From Bog-756 sp963835465 (GTDB taxonomy: Bacteria; Actinomycetota; Acidimicrobiia; Acidimicrobiales; RAAP-2): a stretch of 64,000 nucleotides of DNA. Below are positions 9,371 through 18,022 of the stretch, piece by piece. The stretch covers positions 186,001 through 250,000 of the forward strand of contig CAWIFR010000007.1 of assembly GCA_963835465.1 (NCBI GenBank). Direction: 5' to 3'. The translations under genes were made by a program, and so were the position numbers. The notes beneath the pieces are model-generated. The model searched no databases, was not told where the DNA came from, and saw only the letters and a program-made list of their open reading frames with translations. The stretch's first letter is position 1. The number at the start of each line of letters is the position of its first letter.

Positions 9371-12234
9371 GCGACGACTCGCAACACCTCTTCGAGGGTC
9401 GTCTGACCCTCGATGGCCTTGCGCAGGCCGCTTCTCCGCAGTGTGGTCATGCCTTGTGCCACTGCGAGCCTATGGATGTCTTCCACCGATCCTCCTTCGA
9501 TTATCACTCGTTCAATCTCCTCGCTCAGAGGCATCAATTCGGCAAGCGCCTGACGGCCTCGGTATCCGGTGTTGGCGCACGCCGAGCAACCAATGGCCCG
9601 ATACACCTGGGGAATCTCCCCTTCTGCGTCGACTTCATCTGGAGTCCAACCGGCCGCCACGATGTCGGCTTCGGTGGGTTGGTACGGCTGCTTGCAGTGC
9701 ATGCAGAGGCGGCGGGCCAGCCGCTGGGCCAGCACGGCCGAGAGCGATGACGTGACCAGAAACGGCTCGATCCCCATCTCGATGAGCCGCATAGGCGTAG
9801 ACGCTGCGCTGTTGGTGTGGAGGGTGGCCAGGACCATGTGGCCGGTCAGAGCGGCTTCGATGGCAATGACCGCCGTCTCTTGGTCTCGAATCTCACCGAC
9901 GAGGAGGATGTCTGGGTCCGAACGAAGGATGGACTTCAGGGCCGACGCAAAGTTGAGTCCAGCCTTCAGGTTCAGCTGTACCTGGTTAACCCCTTTCAAC
10001 GGGAGTTCGACCGGATCCTCGACCGTGATGATGTTCTTTTCGGGCGTATTGAGGGCGGAAAGCGTCGTGTAGAGGGTCGTCGACTTGCCGGACCCGGTGG
10101 GACCCGTAACCAGGATGGTCCCGTACGGCTTGGTGTAGATCTGTTCGTAGGTCTTGAGCATGTCCTCGTCAAAGCCCAACGCATCGAACCCGAGCACAAC
10201 GCTCGACTTGTCCAGCACACGCATCACGACCTTCTCGCCGTGGATGGTGGGAAGGGTGGCCATGCGGAGGTCGATACCTTTGCTTCCTACATTGAGTGAG
10301 ATACGACCGTCCTGGGGAACCCGGTGCTCGGCAACGTTCATGTCAGCCATCACCTTCAGACGGGTGGTAACAGCCGGGGCAATGGCACGGGGAGCCGTCG
10401 ACACATCGTGAAGCACTCCGTCGATCCGGTAGCGGATGCGGAGATCGGTCTCGGTCGGTTCGACGTGGATGTCGGAGGCTCGCTCGTTGAGGGCCTGCAG
10501 GATGAGCAGGTTGACATAGCGCACAATGGGCGCTTCCTCGGTGACCGCCTGAATGTCGTCGAGGCCCGAATCATCCTGTCCGTCGATTCCGAGTGAGGCC
10601 TCCCTGGCCATGTCGGCGGCATCGCCGCCGCTGTGGAACGCCTTCCCGATGTATGCCGTGATCTGGGTCCGGGTCGCCACCACCACCGAGAAGCTGCGCC
10701 CCATGATGGTGCGGAGGTCGTCCATGGCGAAGACGTCGGTGGGATTGGAGGCCGCTACCACCGGAATCCCGTCATGACTACCAATGACCAGGACGTTGTG
10801 GTGGCGTGCGGTCGATTCGGGGATCATTCCGGCTTCAACGAAGTCGACACCCGCGGTGTCGAGATCCACGAACTCCAGCCCCATCTCCTGGGCCATGCCC
10901 CACATCAGGTCGGCCTCGGTCACCAAGTTCTGCGCCGTCAAGATTCGGGCGACGCTCTGTCGGGACTCACGATGCTCTTCCAGCACCGCCTCCATGTCCG
11001 CCAACGAGACGCGGTCCCCATCGACCAGGGCCTTGGCCAATGGGGGGAAGTGGGCGGTGGCCGAGGATGCGTTTGCGGCATCGGCCGCGAACTCCTGCTC
11101 ATCACCTCGCTGCTCGTTGAAGGTGGCGACGGCTTCAGCGACCAAGTCGGCGGCCATGGCCGCGGTGTCTGGGTCGTTACTTCCAGCGTCTCCTTGGACG
11201 GACCGTGCCAGCTGTTCGAGCTCGTCCGCACTGGCCGCCAAGGCACTAGTCCCCACGGGAGGTGGAGCAGGGAAGCCTGCATCCGAGGCAAAGCTTGGAA
11301 GGACGCTGGTGGCCGGTTCAAGCGTCACGAGCTCGTCCGCTGGGAATGAACTCGCCAACAGGTCAGCTGGTGGAGGTGGAGGTGGAGGTGGAGGTGGAGG
11401 TGGGGCCAGATCTTCGAAGGTCACCTCTTCCAGGACGTCCGGTTCGGTGAAGGTGGTTTCCTCGGCTTCGGATTTCCACTCGTCGTCGGTCGAGTCGTTG
11501 GTCTCCCCGAGCTCGAATCCTCCTTCCAGACCATCCGATGGTGAGGGGTCTGGAGTCAAAGCATTGCCGTTGACCTGGGATTCTGGCGGAACCTCCTGCC
11601 AATCGGCATCGTCGAACGAGACGGGCGAGATCGCCAGTGCCGAGCGAGTGTCAGCTTCGGCATCATCTGAACTGGGGCCAACGCCGACTGTCTGGGCCTC
11701 CTCAACCTCAGCATCGGCCATCGCAGCATCGTCGGCGATCGCCGACTCGGCTTCCTCGATGATTCCGAGATTCCCATCCAGTTCTTCGGTGAGGAGATCG
11801 CTAAACGGATCGGGGTCCTGTGGCCCTTCGTCCTCTACCAGTAGCGACGCCTCAACGGACTGAGGGTCAGATTGGGTTTCGGCCTCCCCGACACGGGTGA
11901 CCGATTCGGAAGTGTTCTCAGATGCCGCTGCGCCGCCTTCGGGGCCGAAGATCTGGTCGAGGTAACTGCCGATTTGATCAGGTGCAGCAACAACTGAGAT
12001 GAAATCGCGGCCGATCGTCGCACGCACGTTGTCCTGTGCCGTCAGGTCGTCGGGATCCGATGTGGCGATCACCGGAGTGCCGAACTTTCGCTTGATGGCG
12101 ACGACGTGATGCTCACGCGCCAACGATGCCGGAAGGATCTCGCCCGCGGCGGGATCCACCCCGTAGGTGTCGAGATCGACAAACTCAAGGTCGTGTTCGC
12201 TTGCCATCCAGCGAATGGCATCGACATCGCTCAT
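9367..12234 (-). CDS. pilB: Type IV pilus assembly ATPase PilB with two MshEN domains
   Basis: 955 residues from ATG 12234 (MSDVDAIRWMASEHDLEFVD), chosen over an upstream TTG because GGAG precedes it; typical PilB is about 560-570. A partial MshEN-like domain occupies residues 1-100. About 280 acidic, low-complexity residues follow, with 12 consecutive prolines. A fuller MshEN domain lies near 390-530 (SVARILTAQNLVTEADLMWG, EFVDLDTAGVDFVEAGMIP). The C-terminal ATPase has Walker A GPTGSGKSTT near residue 700, the Asp box LRSDPDILLVGEIRDQETAV, the His box VLATLHTNSAASTPMRLIEM and a CMHC...CSAC zinc motif. PilB powers pilus extension; MshEN domains of related ATPases can bind cyclic di-GMP. It is the first gene of pilB-pilT-pilC. 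Confidence 0.95.
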   Translation of the reverse strand: MSDVDAIRWMASEHDLEFVDLDTYGVDPAAGEILPASLAREHHVVAIKRKFGTPVIATSDPDDLTAQDNVRATIGRDFISVVAAPDQIGSYLDQIFGPEGGAAASENTSESVTRVGEAETQSDPQSVEASLLVEDEGPQDPDPFSDLLTEELDGNLGIIEEAESAIADDAAMADAEVEEAQTVGVGPSSDDAEADTRSALAISPVSFDDADWQEVPPESQVNGNALTPDPSPSDGLEGGFELGETNDSTDDEWKSEAEETTFTEPDVLEEVTFEDLAPPPPPPPPPPPPADLLASSFPADELVTLEPATSVLPSFASDAGFPAPPPVGTSALAASADELEQLARSVQGDAGSNDPDTAAMAADLVAEAVATFNEQRGDEQEFAADAANASSATAHFPPLAKALVDGDRVSLADMEAVLEEHRESRQSVARILTAQNLVTEADLMWGMAQEMGLEFVDLDTAGVDFVEAGMIPESTARHHNVLVIGSHDGIPVVAASNPTDVFAMDDLRTIMGRSFSVVVATRTQITAYIGKAFHSGGDAADMAREASLGIDGQDDSGLDDIQAVTEEAPIVRYVNLLILQALNERASDIHVEPTETDLRIRYRIDGVLHDVSTAPRAIAPAVTTRLKVMADMNVAEHRVPQDGRISLNVGSKGIDLRMATLPTIHGEKVVMRVLDKSSVVLGFDALGFDEDMLKTYEQIYTKPYGTILVTGPTGSGKSTTLYTTLSALNTPEKNIITVEDPVELPLKGVNQVQLNLKAGLNFASALKSILRSDPDILLVGEIRDQETAVIAIEAALTGHMVLATLHTNSAASTPMRLIEMGIEPFLVTSSLSAVLAQRLARRLCMHCKQPYQPTEADIVAAGWTPDEVDAEGEIPQVYRAIGCSACANTGYRGRQALAELMPLSEEIERVIIEGGSVEDIHRLAVAQGMTTLRRSGLRKAIEGQTTLEEVLRVVA
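11368..11403. repeat. GGTGGA hexamer repeat encoding 12 prolines
   Basis: Within pilB, alternating tgg and agg triplets on the plus strand form a short tandem array. On the coding strand it reads alternating cca/cct codons for 12 prolines. Such an array can slip in multiples of three or six without breaking frame, so its length may vary between strains. Confidence 0.8.
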
Positions 12235-12611
12235 CTCATCTCCATCGGCAGACTGGAGCCTGAGATTGAACCCCAATCCAATTCTTTGGCGCCTACCGTG
12301 AGCGGGCCAAACCAGGCGTCAACAGGCAACCTGGTTCCGCCTGCCCGGGAGGTCGCACACTGTCTGGAGCTGTTCCGAGACTGCCGATGCGATGACGGGC
12401 GCCGGTCACCGGGCCCGTGCTCAAGCAGGGAAGGGATGGGTGCCGATACTCCAGGAGATGTTCCGATGCCTATGGGTGCCGGCCGACCTCAATTCTCTAT
12501 GACCATAAGACCCCTTCCCCATCACCCGCGCCCGTTGGGTCCGCACCGACCCAATCAAGGCAGCGCAATTGCTCACCCAACCCCTCAGGGCTATCCACAC
12601 AAGGACATCCC
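12235..12611. other. Divergent intergenic region between pilB and pilD
   Basis: 377 bases separate the start of pilB (minus) from pilD (plus), so promoters for both pilus operons should lie here. The forward frame from 12417 is open into pilD, but the upstream part lacks coding character. I could not identify a confident -10/-35 pair or operator. Confidence 0.5.
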
Positions 12612-13439
12612 ATGAATTCTGGGCATGTTTCATTGCTTGCTATTACCGTTCCCATGGCCGGGATCGTCGGTCTGTTCGTGGGCTCGTTCCTCAATGTCGT
12701 GATCTACCGAACGCCGCTCGGTCTGTCCGTGTCGACTCCCCGGTCCTTCTGCCCCACCTGCGACCGCCAACTCACTTGGTGGGAGAACATCCCCGTACTC
12801 TCATGGCTCTGCCTTCGGGGGCGGTGCCACTCGTGCCAGGAGCCGATCTCGATCCGATATCCCCTGGTGGAGTTGGTTACCGGTGTGACGTTCGCGCTGA
12901 CTACATGGGCGTGGCACGGCACCGTTGTGGCCGCTGGCTACTGCGTCCTGGCGGCCACGTTCATCGCCGTTAGTCTGATCGACTACGGGGGCCGGAAGGC
13001 CCCGACCTCGGTGGTGGCCATCGGCACCGGACTGGCCGAAGTCATCATCATCGGTGGGGCCATCTCACAGCATCGTGGGGCGATTCTGGTCGGATCGCTG
13101 GTTGGACTGGGCACTGGTCTTGTCGCCTATGTTCTGCTTGGAAGGGCCGATCGCCCTGGTGCCGATCAACGGCACCGTGGAGCCGGCATCCTGCTCGTGG
13201 CCGGATGCTGGCTCGGTGGCCTGGGACCGTTGGCCACGCTGGTCGGGGCGTCTTTGTGGATCGTGGTCTATGCCGGCTGTATGGCCGGTTCCTGGGTGCT
13301 GTCCCGAGAAACCGTTGGTGCGGGCGACGGGATGATTGGGATCGGACACCCACGCCCGATCACCGATGCGATCTTGGGGACTCCCCTGGTCACAGCCGTT
13401 GCGATCGCCATGGTGGCGTCACTGGCAGTGGGAGCGTGA
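12612..13439 (+). CDS. pilD: Type IV prepilin peptidase PilD
   Basis: 275 residues from ATG 12612 (MNSGHVSLLAITVPMAGIVG). A longer frame from 12417 exists, but its extra N-terminus is not family-like. VGLFVGSFLNVVIYRTPLGL is the hallmark N-terminal segment, followed by a zinc-binding tetracysteine CPTC...CHSC, SWLCLRGRCHSCQEPISIRY and several membrane helices. The enzyme cleaves class III leaders and N-methylates pilins. Motifs around the catalytic aspartates are atypical: LIDYGGRKAPTS lacks the usual PD, and AGDGMIGIG replaces GxGDxK, though both Asp residues remain. It heads an operon with the response regulator (7 bases downstream) and the kinase. It is the only prepilin peptidase in the window, so it may also serve the Tad pilin. 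Confidence 0.9.
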   Translation: MNSGHVSLLAITVPMAGIVGLFVGSFLNVVIYRTPLGLSVSTPRSFCPTCDRQLTWWENIPVLSWLCLRGRCHSCQEPISIRYPLVELVTGVTFALTTWAWHGTVVAAGYCVLAATFIAVSLIDYGGRKAPTSVVAIGTGLAEVIIIGGAISQHRGAILVGSLVGLGTGLVAYVLLGRADRPGADQRHRGAGILLVAGCWLGGLGPLATLVGASLWIVVYAGCMAGSWVLSRETVGAGDGMIGIGHPRPITDAILGTPLVTAVAIAMVASLAVGA

Positions 13440-13446
13440 TGAGCCA

Positions 13447-14175
13447 ATGAGCGATGCCAAATCGACCATGACGACCACGCCCACCCAAACGGGATCCTCT
13501 ACCGAGCTAGCGGTGTACCGGGTCGTTGTGGTCGATGACCACGAGCTGCTCCGCGCTGGGACGCGACGCATTCTCGACGACGCAAGCGGCTTCACCGTGG
13601 TCGGCGAGGCCGACGACGGTGAGGCGGCCCTGCAGGTCATTGCCCGGACCGAGCCGGACCTAGTGCTGGTGGACATCCGGTTGCCCTCCACAAACGGTAT
13701 CGACCTGGCTCGTCACATCGTGGAGGGATACCCGGCGATCAAGGTTCTCATCCTGACTGCCTACGACGACGAGCATTACGTACGCGCAGCCCTAGCCGCC
13801 GGAGTGGCTGGCTATCTGCTGAAGACGACTCCGAGCGACGAGCTGATTAGGTCCATCCGAGCGGCATGCGAGGGACTCGCCCTACTCGAACTGACCCCAG
13901 CCGGCCTCGGGGAAAAGGCACCTGCATCCGGACTCGGTGGGCCAGCCACCCGCCTCACGGCTCGGGAGAAGGAAGTGGTGCGACTGGTGGCGCGAGGGCG
14001 CTCGAACAAGGCCATCGCCCATCAGCTGGGGATCAGCCCTCGGACCGTCGAAGGACACCTCAATCACGTGTTCGAGAAGGTCGGATCGACCTCCAGGACC
14101 GAACTCGTCCACCTCGCACTGGCTAATGGCCTGTTCATCCGGGAGCCTGACGGGCTCACAACACAAACCTCATGA
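13447..14175 (+). CDS. NarL/LuxR-family response regulator
   Basis: 242 residues from ATG 13447. The receiver domain (about 22-140) has VVVVDDHELLRAG (acidic pocket), VLVDIRLPSTNGIDLA (phospho-acceptor Asp), LILTAYDDEHYVRAAL (Thr/Tyr switch region) and GYLLKTT (conserved Lys). The C-terminal LuxR helix-turn-helix is clear: LTAREKEVVRLVARGRSNK, then IAHQLGISPRTVEGHLNHVF. It overlaps the next gene, a matching kinase, by 4 bases (ATGA), so the two form a two-component pair. Its place after pilD suggests control of pilus genes, but no target site is visible. Confidence 0.93.
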   Translation: MSDAKSTMTTTPTQTGSSTELAVYRVVVVDDHELLRAGTRRILDDASGFTVVGEADDGEAALQVIARTEPDLVLVDIRLPSTNGIDLARHIVEGYPAIKVLILTAYDDEHYVRAALAAGVAGYLLKTTPSDELIRSIRAACEGLALLELTPAGLGEKAPASGLGGPATRLTAREKEVVRLVARGRSNKAIAHQLGISPRTVEGHLNHVFEKVGSTSRTELVHLALANGLFIREPDGLTTQTS

Positions 14176-15827
14176 CCAGGCTCGACCTTCCTCGGACGGG
14201 ATGGGTCGAGCAGGACCATGGAGGCATGCGACCCTCGGAGGTGCCGTCCCTGGAGTCCTTCGAGGACCCAGCACCTTCCGTACGCCACGGTGTCACACGA
14301 GAGGGCGTCGTGGAGGCGGGTCCCAAGTCCGACTTCATAGCGGAGACGGTGGATCGGGGCCTCAGCAGCAATACGCCGTGGACCAGGTCGGGATTCTGGT
14401 TGCTCCAGCTGGTCGTACTCGCCCTCTACCTCGTCCGATTGGCGGCAACCGTTGCGTTCCACTTGGAGTCGACGTCTCTCATCCTCGAGTTCTCCACGCT
14501 CGCTCTCTTCATCATCCCGGTGGTCTATGCCGCTCTCAATTTCGGCCTGGTCGGAGCGGTCTTCACCACCGGATGGATCACCGTGCTGGCCATTCCTCGA
14601 TTCGTCTCTTCCCTCCAGAGTCATCAGTACGTTGACGCCTGGGCCGAGCTGGTGCAGGTGGTGCTATTAGACGCTCTGGCCGTTCTGATCGGACAGCGCG
14701 TCTCAGCCGAGCGTGAGGCCCGCCGATTGGCCGAGACGTCACGGGAGGCGCACCTCCGCGCCGAGGCGATGTATCGCGACCTCTTCGATTCGAATCAGGC
14801 GCCGATCCTGATTATCGACGCTGACGGCTTCGTCGTAGAGACCAATGCCTCAGCGCAGCGGGCCTTTAGCCGGCTACGGGCCGCCACCCCGGGGACGCCA
14901 GTGCGGCTGGTGGACATGATCGGAGCGGACGCTGCGGCCAGAGTGTTGACTCAGCTGCTGTCCTGGCGCCTGCCCAGGTCCGAGGCCACCGAGATCTCGT
15001 CGACCGATCTCGGGCGCGTCGAACCCCTTCCGTTCGACATCGGCGACGAACACGTGCTGTTCCGACCCACTGCGACCATGCTTGGTCCGGGCGATGACAC
15101 CAAACGAATGCAAGTCATCTTTGAGGACGTGACGGCTGAGACTCGTCGCCACGATCTGATGGAAGCCTACGCGGCGAGGGTCGTGCTGGGGCAGGAGGAG
15201 GAGCGACGTCACATCGCTCAGGAGCTTCACGATGGACCACTCCAGACACTCATTCACCTCTGTCGGCAGATCGACGAAGTGGACACTACGGCACACGAGG
15301 GATCGGTCGTCGCCGTTCCTCCGGCACTCTCCGCATTGCGCTCCATCGTCGAGGACACCGTGGCCGAATTGCGGTCGATTGCCAAGGGTCTGCGCCCCTC
15401 AATCCTTGATGACCTTGGACTTGTGGCGTCCATCAATCAGATGCTGAGCGATGCTGGCGAGCGGCAGCGGTTCGAGACGTCGTTCGGCGTCACCGGCACG
15501 GAGAGGAGGCTTTCGCCGACGGTGGAGTTGGCCCTTTTCCGCATCGCCCAGGAGGCCCTCTCCAACGTTGAACGCCACGCCGCGGCGCGGAAGGTGGCCG
15601 TCGGCATGAACTTCGAAGCCGCTGGATTACGGATGCTGGTGAAGGACGACGGCGTGGGGTTCGCTCCCTCGCAGCGCCCAGACGGAGTTCGGTCCTCTTC
15701 CCTGGGACTTCCGGGCATGACCGAACGGGCCCATCTCATCGGTTCCCGCCTGGTAATTCACTCAGAGCCGGGGATCGGAACCACAGTGGACGTGTGGGTT
15801 CCCACAACGATTCTCGACCATGGTTAG
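14172..15827 (+). CDS. Membrane sensor histidine kinase with PAS and HisKA_3 domains
   Basis: 551 residues. Hydrophobic segments at about 75-160 (LLQLVVLALYLVRLAATVAF, LALFIIPVVYAALNFGLVGA, VLLDALAVLIGQRV) form the membrane sensor region. A PAS-like domain follows (MYRDLFDSNQAPILIIDADG, FVVETNASAQRAF). The dimerisation/phospho-acceptor motif is EEERRHIAQELHDGPLQTLI with its His, typical of NarX/DesK-type HisKA_3 kinases. The C-terminal ATPase has LFRIAQEALSNVERHAAA (N box), VKDDGVGFAP (G1) and SLGLPGMTERAHLIG (G2). It partners the overlapping response regulator. The signal is unknown. Confidence 0.93.
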   Translation: MTRLDLPRTGWVEQDHGGMRPSEVPSLESFEDPAPSVRHGVTREGVVEAGPKSDFIAETVDRGLSSNTPWTRSGFWLLQLVVLALYLVRLAATVAFHLESTSLILEFSTLALFIIPVVYAALNFGLVGAVFTTGWITVLAIPRFVSSLQSHQYVDAWAELVQVVLLDALAVLIGQRVSAEREARRLAETSREAHLRAEAMYRDLFDSNQAPILIIDADGFVVETNASAQRAFSRLRAATPGTPVRLVDMIGADAAARVLTQLLSWRLPRSEATEISSTDLGRVEPLPFDIGDEHVLFRPTATMLGPGDDTKRMQVIFEDVTAETRRHDLMEAYAARVVLGQEEERRHIAQELHDGPLQTLIHLCRQIDEVDTTAHEGSVVAVPPALSALRSIVEDTVAELRSIAKGLRPSILDDLGLVASINQMLSDAGERQRFETSFGVTGTERRLSPTVELALFRIAQEALSNVERHAAARKVAVGMNFEAAGLRMLVKDDGVGFAPSQRPDGVRSSSLGLPGMTERAHLIGSRLVIHSEPGIGTTVDVWVPTTILDHG

Positions 15828-15868
15828 ACATATCCATACGATTTCATTCTCTGAAGGTGGTCACCAGC

Positions 15869-16273
15869 ATGAAGTTGGTGGACGACCACTGCAGTACCTC
15901 CCGAAGCGGGAGCGAACTGTCACTGAACCGACATGAAATCGCGGGAGGATTATCCTCGAATTTATGGGATACTGACTGGGTGGAACAGATCGTCATCGAG
16001 TCGTGCCACAGCACATGGATCATCGACATGGACCACTCGCGGTTCCGTCGGCTGGTCAAAGGCGCCAACCATCACACCACTGCCTCCACGGAGTGGCAGG
16101 CGTGCTATGGCGTTGAGATCGACCCACTCTCTGAGTCTTTCGTCGTACTACTGAATCCAGAGGGAACTCGCCTGCTCCGGAGCTGGCGACACGTGGAGCA
16201 CTGCTCGCAGTGCGGTGGAGAAGCCACCTCTGAGCTGTCACTGCGAGATCTACGTTCAGCAGTTCACGGCTGA
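15869..16273 (+). CDS. Small conserved-looking protein of unknown function
   Basis: 134 residues from ATG 15869 (MKLVDDHCSTSRSGSELSLN) with GAAGGTGG upstream. An earlier in-frame start at 15794 would overlap the kinase. The body is WVEQIVIESCHSTWIIDMDH, SRFRRLVKGANHHTTASTEW, then VVLLNPEGTRLLRSWRHVEH and CSQCGGEATSELSLRDLR. No signal peptide or membrane helix is present. The Cys pair (CSQC) and His-rich stretch could bind metal, but no family is recognised. It sits 41 bases after the kinase on the same strand and may be co-transcribed. Confidence 0.6.
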   Translation: MKLVDDHCSTSRSGSELSLNRHEIAGGLSSNLWDTDWVEQIVIESCHSTWIIDMDHSRFRRLVKGANHHTTASTEWQACYGVEIDPLSESFVVLLNPEGTRLLRSWRHVEHCSQCGGEATSELSLRDLRSAVHG

Positions 16274-16483
16274 ATCTTCGGCCCACGCCTGGCTTTGAGC
16301 GCCACCCTTTGATCTCCGCACGCTCCTCAGATAGGGAGTTGTTGCACAACGCCCAGAAGGGCACCGGATGGATTCCGGTATCCGAATATTTTGAAATTTC
16401 CCTCTGTCGAACGCGCGCTCCTGGCCAGTAGCCTTGGTGGTAATCGCACGACAAGGGCCCGTGTTGGGTCATGCCTTTCACCC

Positions 16484-16864
16484 ATGGACTACGACAACCC
16501 CAACAGCTCACCCTGCAGCGGAGTCGCTGCGGTGCCAATTCCAGAACTCGGGATAAGCGCCGCGCCACCGCCACCGCCACCGCCACCACCACCGCCGCCG
16601 CCGCCGAAGGTGACCGCCGACTTCGCCGCCAGCGCGGCCATGGCCAAGGACATCTTGGCCATCGGCGTCGACAGTGAGGAGGTCGGCCCGCCTCCACCAA
16701 GAAACTCGACTCCATCCGCGGTCGCCGTCGCACCTCGCCCAGTACCGGATCTGGACAAGCCGGACGACGTTTCCGACTGGTCCGCTCAGCTACCCATGGC
16801 GCCCGACTTCTTCACCTCGTCCCGGGCCAAGCCCAAGAAGAAGCTCTGGAAGATCAGCCGGTAG
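16484..16864 (+). CDS. Small polyproline protein of unknown function
   Basis: 126 residues from ATG 16484 (MDYDNPNSSPCSGVAAVPIP). An in-frame ATG at 16391 is possible but gives a basic, non-family-like N-terminus. The defining feature is 14 consecutive prolines at 16565-16606. After it come KVTADFAASAAMAKDILAIG, a Pro-rich acidic middle, and a basic tail RAKPKKKLWKISR. No signal peptide is present. It may be a cytoplasmic adaptor, since long proline runs also occur in PilB and in the N-terminal linker of PilT-1. Codon-level purity of the region supports coding, but no homologue is recognised. Confidence 0.55.
   Translation: MDYDNPNSSPCSGVAAVPIPELGISAAPPPPPPPPPPPPPPKVTADFAASAAMAKDILAIGVDSEEVGPPPPRNSTPSAVAVAPRPVPDLDKPDDVSDWSAQLPMAPDFFTSSRAKPKKKLWKISR
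16565..16606. repeat. Proline-codon triplet run (14 codons)
   Basis: Fourteen consecutive CCA/CCG codons lie inside the small polyproline gene. Runs of this length normally stall ribosomes unless elongation factor P acts. Confidence 0.85.
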
Positions 16865-16912
16865 CGACAGACCTTTGAGCAGGAGGGCCGCCGACGTTCG
16901 CCACCCTCGCGC

Positions 16913-17398
16913 TTAGGCGGTAGGGTTCCGCTTCCAAACGCCGGAGCTTCCGCCGGTCTTCTCCCACAGCATGAGCTGCCCGATGCTCATGGTCCGATCT
17001 GTCGTCTTACACATGTCGTAGACGGTCAGGGCAGCGATGGCACACGCCGTCATGGCCTCCATCTCCACCCCCGTACGATCAACGGCCTCGACCTTGGTCT
17101 CCACCTCCACGAAATCGTCACCGATGGTGAAGTCGACGTGTACGGCGCCGACCAGTAGCGGATGACACATGGGGACCAGGTCGGCAGTCCGTTTGGCTGC
17201 CTGGATGCCTGCCACCCGGGCGGCGGCGAGTACATCTCCCTTGGTGATGGCGTTGTTGGCCACCTTGGCGGTCGTTTCCGGCTTCATCGCCACTTTGCAA
17301 CGGGCCAGGGCACGGCGGTGGGTGGCCTCCTTGGGGGAGACGTCCACCATCCGCGTACCGCTGAAGGGGTCGAGATGGCTGAGGCTGCGGTCGGTCAT
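16913..17398 (-). CDS. moaC: Cyclic pyranopterin monophosphate synthase MoaC
   Basis: 161 residues from ATG 17398 (MTDRSLSHLDPFSGTRMVDV); an in-frame start at 17443 adds a non-family extension. MoaC motifs are intact: MVDVSPKEATHRRALARCKV, GIQAAKRTADLVPMCHPLLV with the active-site PMCHPL, VEAVDRTGVEMEAMTACAIA, LTVYDMCKTTDRTMSIGQL and a terminal KTGGSSG. The enzyme forms cyclic pyranopterin monophosphate in molybdenum-cofactor synthesis. No other moa gene is in the window, and it is unrelated to the pilus genes around it. Confidence 0.95.
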   Translation of the reverse strand: MTDRSLSHLDPFSGTRMVDVSPKEATHRRALARCKVAMKPETTAKVANNAITKGDVLAAARVAGIQAAKRTADLVPMCHPLLVGAVHVDFTIGDDFVEVETKVEAVDRTGVEMEAMTACAIAALTVYDMCKTTDRTMSIGQLMLWEKTGGSSGVWKRNPTA

Positions 17399-17518
17399 GA
17401 GGCGAGGCCGTCGTTCACCGCCCCAGTGTACGGGAGACCGCACCCCCAGGTCGGCATTGGCACTCTCTCAAGTAGACTGCCAACCTGACTCGGGTCTCGG
17501 ATCGAGAGGACTAGCCGG

Positions 17519-17905
17519 TTGCCTACCTATGAGTATCACTGCGACAGCTGCGAGAAGAACTTTGATGTCGTGCAGTCGTTCCAGGATGACCCGCTGACAG
17601 CCTGCCCCACCTGCGGCTCTCCGGTCCGCAAGGTGTTCGGAAACGTGGGCATTGTGTTCAAGGGAAGCGGGTTCTACAAGAACGACAGCCGCCCTGGCAC
17701 GGCCACCAAGGGCGCGGGCGCCGAGTCCCCGTCAGAAGGGAAGGCCCCAGCGGACGGCTCAGCGGCAGACGGCAAGACTGCAGCGGGCAGCACTTCCTCC
17801 GGGGAGGGAACCTCCCCACCCTCGACGACGGAGTCAACGAGCGATTCGGCCAAACCAAAGCCGGTCACTCCAGCCAAATCACCCGCAAAGGACTCGACCT
17901 CATAG
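17519..17905 (+). CDS. FmdB-family zinc-ribbon protein
   Basis: 128 residues from a TTG start at 17519 (MPTYEYHCDSCEKNFDVVQS). Residues 1-50 are the FmdB zinc ribbon: YHCDSC and ACPTCGSPVRKVF provide four cysteines. GIVFKGSGFYKNDSR is the usual family follow-on. The tail is a low-complexity Ala/Ser/Thr/Lys/Pro segment. The family is widespread, putatively regulatory, and without firm function. It lies between divergent moaC and pilT-2. Confidence 0.85.
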   Translation: MPTYEYHCDSCEKNFDVVQSFQDDPLTACPTCGSPVRKVFGNVGIVFKGSGFYKNDSRPGTATKGAGAESPSEGKAPADGSAADGKTAAGSTSSGEGTSPPSTTESTSDSAKPKPVTPAKSPAKDSTS

Positions 17906-18022
17906 ACCATTTACGTTGGATCTAACCCAACGGTATCGACACGCTTTGAGCTGAGCTTGAGCACAAATTGAATTTGAATTTTACCTGGCCAAATGGGTGT
18001 TTCAGCTCATACAATGTAGTCC

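Noticed and set aside
11368..11403. Short direct repeat that might suggest a CRISPR-like array
   Set aside because: Units are six bases long and inside the pilB coding frame, giving only prolines. No spacer structure exists, and no CRISPR array was seen elsewhere.
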